A stretch of 64,000 nucleotides of DNA from Butyricicoccus_B sp017886875 (GTDB lineage: Bacteria; Bacillota; Clostridia; Oscillospirales; Butyricicoccaceae). Positions 59,663 through 64,000 of this stretch are shown one piece after another (position 1 is the stretch's first letter; every line of letters begins with the position of its first letter). The DNA is taken from contig OZ007036.1 of NCBI GenBank assembly GCA_963931655.1, forward strand, positions 1,674,001-1,738,000. Reading direction: 5' to 3'. A program made the translations under genes and the position numbers. Under the pieces are notes generated by a model. It searched no databases and had not been told where the DNA came from. It saw nothing but the letters and a program-made list of their open reading frames with translations.

Positions 59663-60961
59663 TCAATAGTTTAGCTTAATATCAATAACATCACCATTTG
59701 GAATGGTAGTTGGTTTGATATTTGTGCTGGATTTTTGAGCAGTTAAAGCAAAGTTAATGTCAAGAGTTTTACCACCAGAGAGATTTAATGCAAAATCATA
59801 AGTATTAGCTGTATTATGTGAAGAAGTGGAGATATTAACACCATTTTCATTTTTATTAGTGGTTAAAACCGCATCAGATATGTTTTTATTTTCATCGAAA
59901 GACATCTTTAAAGTGATACTATTATTATTTAAGGAAATACTTCCATCTTCATTGGTTGTAAAACCATTATCACCATAAATATTTTTCATGCTGTCAAGAT
60001 AAGCTTTAACAGTGCCAACTGTATTATTAGGGTTTGTATTAAGTTTGATTGTTTGAGCATTAGAAGCAAGATAATCTACAAAATTACCATCTGGAAAACC
60101 TGTACTAAATTCAGAAACACAAGCCCAAGTGTTTTCTTCCAGTCCTAAAGGTGTAAAAACAGAGCCAGATAAATAAAGCTTATTATCACTTGAAATAGCT
60201 GAATAAGAGCCACTAGCAAGACTATTTAACATACTTTCTATTTGTGAATTTATAGCAGTTTCACCCTCGTTTGTTATAATAGCTGATTTAATAGAATTTA
60301 TATCTGTTGTAGCATTACCAGAAAACTCTAAATCAGAGTTATTTTTAACACCGTTTACAGTTCCGCTTGTATTAACTGGAATATTACCCATAGCAGTTTT
60401 ATAAGTCATAGAATTATTAAAAGTACCTGTTAAAGCGACATTTTCATTTGTAAAATCAATATACTTTTGTATATTTTCAAACTGGTTTTCATATTCGCTA
60501 ATAAGTTTATCAACATCAACGATTAAAACCGTTCTTGTATCAGAAACCCAGTCAACACAAGCACCAAGAGCTTCAGAAGCAAATCTGATAGGAACATATG
60601 TGCGATTATCTCGTATAAATGGTGCAACATCTATGAGTTTGGTTTCGGATACTCCATCTTCAGTGATAATAACTTCTTGTCTGCCGATTGTAAATGAAAC
60701 AGTTGTATCATCACGCACAGCAGTTATTGTATTGGTTTTATTATTCCAAGAAACTTCAGCGTCCATTTGCTCAAAAATCGCACGAAATGGAACAAAAGTG
60801 CGGCTATTTTCAATTATAGGTTTTACATCTGTAAATTCAACCGCTACATCATCTACCTTTACAGAAATATCATTTGATGCAAAAGCGGTAGAAGATAAAG
60901 CACTTACCATTAGAGCAGAGCAAAAAGCAGTACCTATAAAGCTAAAAATTTTCTTTTTCAT
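59663..60961 (-). CDS. Secreted protein with copper-amine-oxidase N-terminal domain
   Basis: A 432-residue secreted protein. The start is the ATG at 60961; a GTG-started frame at 60988 lies too close to the only purine-rich site. The signal peptide KKKIFSFIGTAFCSALMVSAL ends near AFAS. Residues about 30-145 are a copper amine oxidase N-terminal domain (SRTFVPFRAIFEQMDAEVSWNN and NRTYVPIRFASEALGACVDW), a common cell-surface module in clostridia. The remaining 280 residues are beta-rich and unrecognised. Its upstream region is occupied by the hairpin-bounded element, so its native promoter may be displaced. Confidence 0.85.
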   Translation of the reverse strand: MKKKIFSFIGTAFCSALMVSALSSTAFASNDISVKVDDVAVEFTDVKPIIENSRTFVPFRAIFEQMDAEVSWNNKTNTITAVRDDTTVSFTIGRQEVIITEDGVSETKLIDVAPFIRDNRTYVPIRFASEALGACVDWVSDTRTVLIVDVDKLISEYENQFENIQKYIDFTNENVALTGTFNNSMTYKTAMGNIPVNTSGTVNGVKNNSDLEFSGNATTDINSIKSAIITNEGETAINSQIESMLNSLASGSYSAISSDNKLYLSGSVFTPLGLEENTWACVSEFSTGFPDGNFVDYLASNAQTIKLNTNPNNTVGTVKAYLDSMKNIYGDNGFTTNEDGSISLNNNSITLKMSFDENKNISDAVLTTNKNENGVNISTSSHNTANTYDFALNLSGGKTLDINFALTAQKSSTNIKPTTIPNGDVIDIKLNY

Positions 60962-60974
60962 AAATTCAATTAGG

Positions 60975-61408
60975 TTGCAGAAACCCACTTCCTTTAGGTA
61001 GTGGGAGGAGCAACCGACCTCCTATTCTTGTATAAAATTGTATTTTGTACTATAATATACTTAACATCGTAAATAAGAGAAAACCGTTATTCGTGATGTT
61101 CGAGAGGGCACTCTTTGTTCTTTGAAAAGTATATATAAGGTTGTAATGTAAAATCCTAACATTATGTAAAATATACTAAGGTTTACAAGTTTGTATGGCA
61201 TGGGAAGTTTTGAGTACCTGATACAAACGAAAATTACAGTTTTGTAGTTACAACTGAGTAAACTCTGTTGTAAGGGGTGTTGTCAACCCCCCATGATGTA
61301 ACGCCACTTTAGGTAATAATACCTATTGGAGTTAAAGGTCGGAGGTTTAAGCCGTTACTACGACTGGGCAGTCACAAGTCCATTACCTTCAGGTGATGGG
61401 TAGTTGAC
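60975..61408 (+). mobile_element. IS200/IS605-like non-autonomous element with omega-RNA-like 3' end
   Basis: No coding frame is found in this roughly 430-base stretch. The left side has a hairpin CCCACTTCC-TTTA-GGTAGTGGG (60984-61005). The right side has CCATTACC-TTCA-GGTGATGG (61380-61399), followed by GTAGTTGAC. Between them are several more stems: TTACAACTGAG with CTCTGTTGTAA (61248-61273), GGGGT with ACCCC (61274-61290), TAGGTA with TACCTA (61310-61325) and GACTG with CAGTC (61362-61373). Subterminal hairpins of this kind, and a structured right end, recall IS605 elements and the TnpB guide scaffold. tnpA and tnpB are absent. Exact ends are estimated. Confidence 0.55.
61330..61408 (+). 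ncRNA. Candidate omega-RNA scaffold 3' region
   Basis: The last part of the element, from GTTAAAGGTCGGAGG to GTAGTTGAC, holds two short stems and resembles the right-end region of clostridial tnpB elements, as I remember them. If it is an omega-RNA, the guide would be the flanking bases starting near 61409. No TnpB gene is present in the window to use it, so trans-acting use or decay are both open. Confidence 0.4.
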
Positions 61409-61481
61409 AGCAAATATATCCTTTCTCGACAAGAAAACTATTTTATTTAAGGGTAACACAAACTAAAATAAAACACAATAT

Positions 61482-61513
61482 AAAAAAAGACTGTGCATAT
61501 AAAATACACAGTC
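61482..61513 (-). terminator. Terminator of the decarboxylase operon
   Basis: On the minus strand GACTGTG pairs with CACAGTC over an 11-base AT loop, followed by seven T residues. It lies 14 bases after the beta-subunit stop. Confidence 0.85.
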
Positions 61514-61526
61514 ATAATATGGGTTA

Positions 61527-62693
61527 TTAGCCACCGAAAACCTTAATCATAAAGCCAGCAGCAACAGCAGAGCCGATAACACCAGCAACATTAGGTCCCA
61601 TAGCATGCATTAGTAGGAAGTTAGCAGGATTAGCCTTTTGACCTTCAACCTGAGATACACGAGCTGCCATAGGTACAGCGGATACACCAGCAGAACCGAT
61701 AAGTGGGTTAATCTTTCCACCAGAAAGTTTATACATAATCTTACCAAAGATAAGACCACCAGCAGTAGAAAGCATAAATGCAAGTAGACCAAGAATGATA
61801 ATTTTAATAGTTTCCAGTGTTAAGAAGTTTTCTGCAACCGCTTTACAGCCTACAGAAAGACCAAGGAAGATAGTTACAATATTGATAAGTGCGTTTTGTG
61901 CGGTGTCTGATAGACGGTCAACAACACCACATTCACGGAATAGATTACCAAGCATTAACATACCAATTAGAGGTGCGGTATCAGGCAGTAATAATATTAC
62001 AAAAATAGCAACTGCGATTGGAAAAACAATCTTTTCAGTTTTTGTTACAACTCTTAATTGTTCCATTTTAACCTCACGTTCTTTTTGAGTGGTTAAAAGA
62101 CGCATAAGAGGTGGCTGAATAAGCGGGATAAGAGCCATATAAGAATAAGCGGCGATTGCAATCGCAGGTAAATAATCTTCTGCAAGCTTGGAAGCTGTTA
62201 AAATAGCAGTAGGACCATCAGCACCACCAATAACACCAATAGCTGCTGCAACAGCAGGTTCAAAACCAAGTGCAAGAGCTAATAGGAAAGCGGTAAAGAT
62301 ACCAAGCTGAGCGGCTGCACCAAGCAGTAAAGAAGATGGGCGAGCAATAAGCGGGCCAAAATCGGTCATAGCACCAATTCCAAGGAAGATAATTGATGGA
62401 TAAATAGCGTGTTGAACACCCTGATAAATTACCCATAAAAATCCGGGGCTTTTGGTTACACCATCAATAACGGCAGGTTCATTTAACATACCAGTTAATG
62501 GGAAGTTAGAAAGCAAAATACCAAAAGCGATTGGTACAAGTAAAAGAGGCTCGAATTTTTTGCCTATACCCATATAAAAAAGCACACAAGCTACAATAAT
62601 CATAATTAAGCTTCTAGGGTCTTCAGCAAAAGCGGCAAAGCCAGATTCCATAAGTATTTTTTGAAGTGTGCCTATAAAGGAGAAATCACTCAT
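61527..62693 (-). CDS. oadB: Sodium-pumping decarboxylase beta subunit (OadB/GcdB type)
   Basis: A 388-residue membrane protein with about ten helices that couples decarboxylation to Na+ export. The conserved loop GVIGGADGPTAILTASKLA carries the Asp implicated in Na+ and proton handling, and the C-terminus has ANPANFLLMHAMGPNVAGVIGSA. It is the last gene of the operon, downstream of the biotin carrier. The subunit is shared by oxaloacetate, glutaconyl-CoA and methylmalonyl-CoA decarboxylases. The substrate is set by the alpha subunit at the window's end. Confidence 0.94.
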   Translation of the reverse strand: MSDFSFIGTLQKILMESGFAAFAEDPRSLIMIIVACVLFYMGIGKKFEPLLLVPIAFGILLSNFPLTGMLNEPAVIDGVTKSPGFLWVIYQGVQHAIYPSIIFLGIGAMTDFGPLIARPSSLLLGAAAQLGIFTAFLLALALGFEPAVAAAIGVIGGADGPTAILTASKLAEDYLPAIAIAAYSYMALIPLIQPPLMRLLTTQKEREVKMEQLRVVTKTEKIVFPIAVAIFVILLLPDTAPLIGMLMLGNLFRECGVVDRLSDTAQNALINIVTIFLGLSVGCKAVAENFLTLETIKIIILGLLAFMLSTAGGLIFGKIMYKLSGGKINPLIGSAGVSAVPMAARVSQVEGQKANPANFLLMHAMGPNVAGVIGSAVAAGFMIKVFGG

Positions 62694-62709
62694 TTTCTAT
62701 TCTCCTTTC

Positions 62710-63081
62710 TCAAGACAATGTACAAAGAACAGTACCTGTTTCAACAGTAGAACCCTTACTTGTGCAAACAGAAGTTACAGTACCATCTTTAGGTGCAAAA
62801 ATTTCGTTTTCCATCTTCATAGCTTCTAAAATAAATAGAATATCACCCTTTTTAACCTGCTGACCATTTGAGCAACGAACATCTAAAATAGCACCAGGCA
62901 TAGGAGAAGTTACAGGGTCACCAGAGCCAGCAGGTGCGGCAGTAACTGTTGGTTTTGTTGCTGCTGCTGGTGCAGGAGCAGGAGTTGCAGCTGTCGCTTC
63001 ACCTGCATAAACTGCAGTAGCTTCACCTTTTTCGACTTCAACTTCATATTTTTTTCCGTTTAATGTTACAACATATTTCAT
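62710..63081 (-). CDS. Biotin carrier subunit of the decarboxylase
   Basis: A 123-residue biotinyl protein. The biotin lysine is in the EAMKMEN motif (about residue 90). An Ala/Pro-rich linker, typical of GcdC-type subunits, lies at about 25-55 and moves the biotin between catalytic sites. The C-terminal half is a flat beta-barrel biotinyl domain. As a separate gene it differs from enteric OadA, where this domain is fused to the alpha subunit. It lies between the gamma-like and beta subunits. Confidence 0.93.
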   Translation of the reverse strand: MKYVVTLNGKKYEVEVEKGEATAVYAGEATAATPAPAPAAATKPTVTAAPAGSGDPVTSPMPGAILDVRCSNGQQVKKGDILFILEAMKMENEIFAPKDGTVTSVCTSKGSTVETGTVLCTLS

Positions 63082-63099
63082 TTTGTTAGTCCCCCAAGA

Positions 63100-63426
63100 T
63101 TAAATGGCTTTAATGCTTTTAAAAATAAGCTCAGAAAGTGGAATACCTGTTTCATGGCTTACAATAGCCATAATACAAGCAGCTGTTTTTTCATCAACAT
63201 CAATAAGTGCAACTTCACCAGCAACACCAGTTATACTAGGTTGTGCAGCAGGTTCAGCTTTTGGTCTTGTGGTTGGTGCTACACGATTGTTAATTTGAGG
63301 TTTTTGAACTGCAAGTACAACTTTAGATATAATTGGAATTATAAGGCATAACACAATAAGCATTATAAATACAATTACCATACCACTTAATGCAACAAGA
63401 AATGAGCTAGCAGTAAGATTTCCCAT
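63100..63426 (-). CDS. OadG-family (gamma/delta) subunit
   Basis: A 108-residue protein with one N-terminal membrane helix (about 8-32) and a charged cytoplasmic tail. The tail ends in VDEKTAACIMAIVSHETGIPLSELIFKSIKAI, a segment seen in the larger subunits of this family. OadG-like proteins assemble the alpha and beta parts of the pump. It begins two bases after the alpha subunit stop, so they are coupled. The family is poorly conserved, but position makes the role likely. Confidence 0.85.
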   Translation of the reverse strand: MGNLTASSFLVALSGMVIVFIMLIVLCLIIPIISKVVLAVQKPQINNRVAPTTRPKAEPAAQPSITGVAGEVALIDVDEKTAACIMAIVSHETGIPLSELIFKSIKAI

Positions 63427-63428
63427 AA

Positions 63429-64000
63429 TTAGTGAACCTCCTCGATTGTATACTTACAAACAAGAGCTTTTTTAAGTTCACGCTCTTCAAAAAATTTAAG
63501 TGTTTGCTCAGGAAAACATATATAACTTAGCACATCAAGGTCATTTTTAGCCTTGTCGCCAAGTTCAGCTTTAGCTTTTTCAAATTCAGGTTCAAGAGTT
63601 TCTGCAAAACGACCAGTCATAGGCTGTTCATCACCTAAAACCTTTTTCATAAGCTCGCTATCAATTTGTCCTGGTGCTTTACCATATTCACCACGAATAT
63701 AAGCTTTAATTTCTTTACCGATGTTTTTATAACGTTCGCCTACAAGCACATTTACAGTCGCTTGTACACCTACCATCTGAGAAAGCGGGGTTACAAGAGG
63801 AGGATAACCTAAATCTGCACGAACTCTAGGAGTTTCTTCTAAAACTTCATCTAAACGATTTAAAGCACCTTGTGCTTTAAGCTGTGCCATAAGATTAGAT
63901 AACATACCACCTGGAATTTGATATACAAGAGCATCAGCTTTTACTCCAAGTACAGTTGGGTCAAAAACGCCTTTATCTATAAATTTACGTTCTTCTGGTA
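63429..64000 (-). CDS. oadA: Oxaloacetate decarboxylase alpha (carboxyltransferase) subunit, 5' part beyond window
   Basis: The visible 190 residues are the C-terminal part of the biotin-dependent carboxyltransferase alpha subunit. They include YQIPGGMLSNLMAQLKAQGA and the ADLGYPPLVTPLSQMVGVQATVN block of the conserved PYC/OADA domain. The frame stays open to the right edge, so the HMGL-type catalytic domain lies outside the window. This favours oxaloacetate as substrate over methylmalonyl- or glutaconyl-CoA. It ends without a fused biotin domain, which is encoded separately downstream. Confidence 0.9.
   Translation of the reverse strand, partial: PEERKFIDKGVFDPTVLGVKADALVYQIPGGMLSNLMAQLKAQGALNRLDEVLEETPRVRADLGYPPLVTPLSQMVGVQATVNVLVGERYKNIGKEIKAYIRGEYGKAPGQIDSELMKKVLGDEQPMTGRFAETLEPEFEKAKAELGDKAKNDLDVLSYICFPEQTLKFFEERELKKALVCKYTIEEVH

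Noticed and set aside
60962..61526. Group I intron or IStron
   Set aside because: Some IS605 relatives contain a self-splicing intron. I looked for the conserved core (a P7-type AGACTA segment and its partner) and found none. The stems seen are short and local.

Overview
The window looks like chromosomal DNA from a motile, spore-forming, anaerobic clostridial Firmicute (Bacillota). This rests on low-GC coding DNA with Gram-positive ribosome binding sites (AGGAGG), an intact sigma-K gene, SpoIIM-like and YlmC/YmxH sporulation proteins, an LTA-synthase-like enzyme, a six-cysteine SCIFF peptide with its radical SAM partner (a clostridial hallmark), formate-tetrahydrofolate ligase, and a decarboxylase sodium pump. 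The species cannot be named from the sequence. A raffinose/sucrose locus hints at a plant-fed gut niche, which is inference.

Region 1 (1-17.5 kb, + strand) is one long flagellar/chemotaxis operon: flgD tail, a flagellar operon protein, flgE, flbD, motAB, fliM, fliY, cheY, fliOPQR, flhB, flhA, the sigma-28 gene, two rod/hook proteins, cheC, cheD, cheV and an EAL-HDOD protein. It ends at a strong terminator. fliL, flhF, flhG, cheA, cheW, cheB and cheR are absent from it.

Region 2 (17.6-26.6 kb) is a raffinose-family oligosaccharide locus. A lipoprotein binding protein and two permeases import the sugar. A GH36 alpha-galactosidase, a stand-alone sucrose-kinase-like protein and a GH13 sucrose(-phosphate) phosphorylase process it. 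A divergent AraC regulator probably controls it, and the transporter ATPase is missing.

Region 3 (26.6-41 kb) is mixed: a chemoreceptor, sigK, a NERD protein, TspO, an M16 peptidase, two identical tRNA-Arg(ACG) genes bracketing a wrecked WG/SLH surface-protein gene, yajC, a small membrane protein, the scfA/scfB ranthipeptide pair, a ProC-like protein, a SpoIIM-like protein, an SdpR/SdpI-type operon, a class I glutamine amidotransferase, an aminotransferase and an orphan protein.

Region 4 (41-60 kb) is mostly housekeeping: prfB, an acyltransferase, upp-tsaB-tsaE, an AGCS symporter, a HAD phosphatase, rpsB-tsf with two RNA structures, envelope genes (deacetylase, LtaS-like, RmlA, RodA), fhs and metG.

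Region 5 (60-64 kb) holds a secreted copper-amine-oxidase-N-domain protein, a roughly 430-bp noncoding hairpin-bounded element resembling a tnpA/tnpB-less IS200/IS605 derivative with an omega-RNA-like 3' end, and the operon for a Na+-pumping oxaloacetate decarboxylase, cut by the window edge. The noncoding element is the most unusual item found; the structured RNA between rpsB and tsf is the second.
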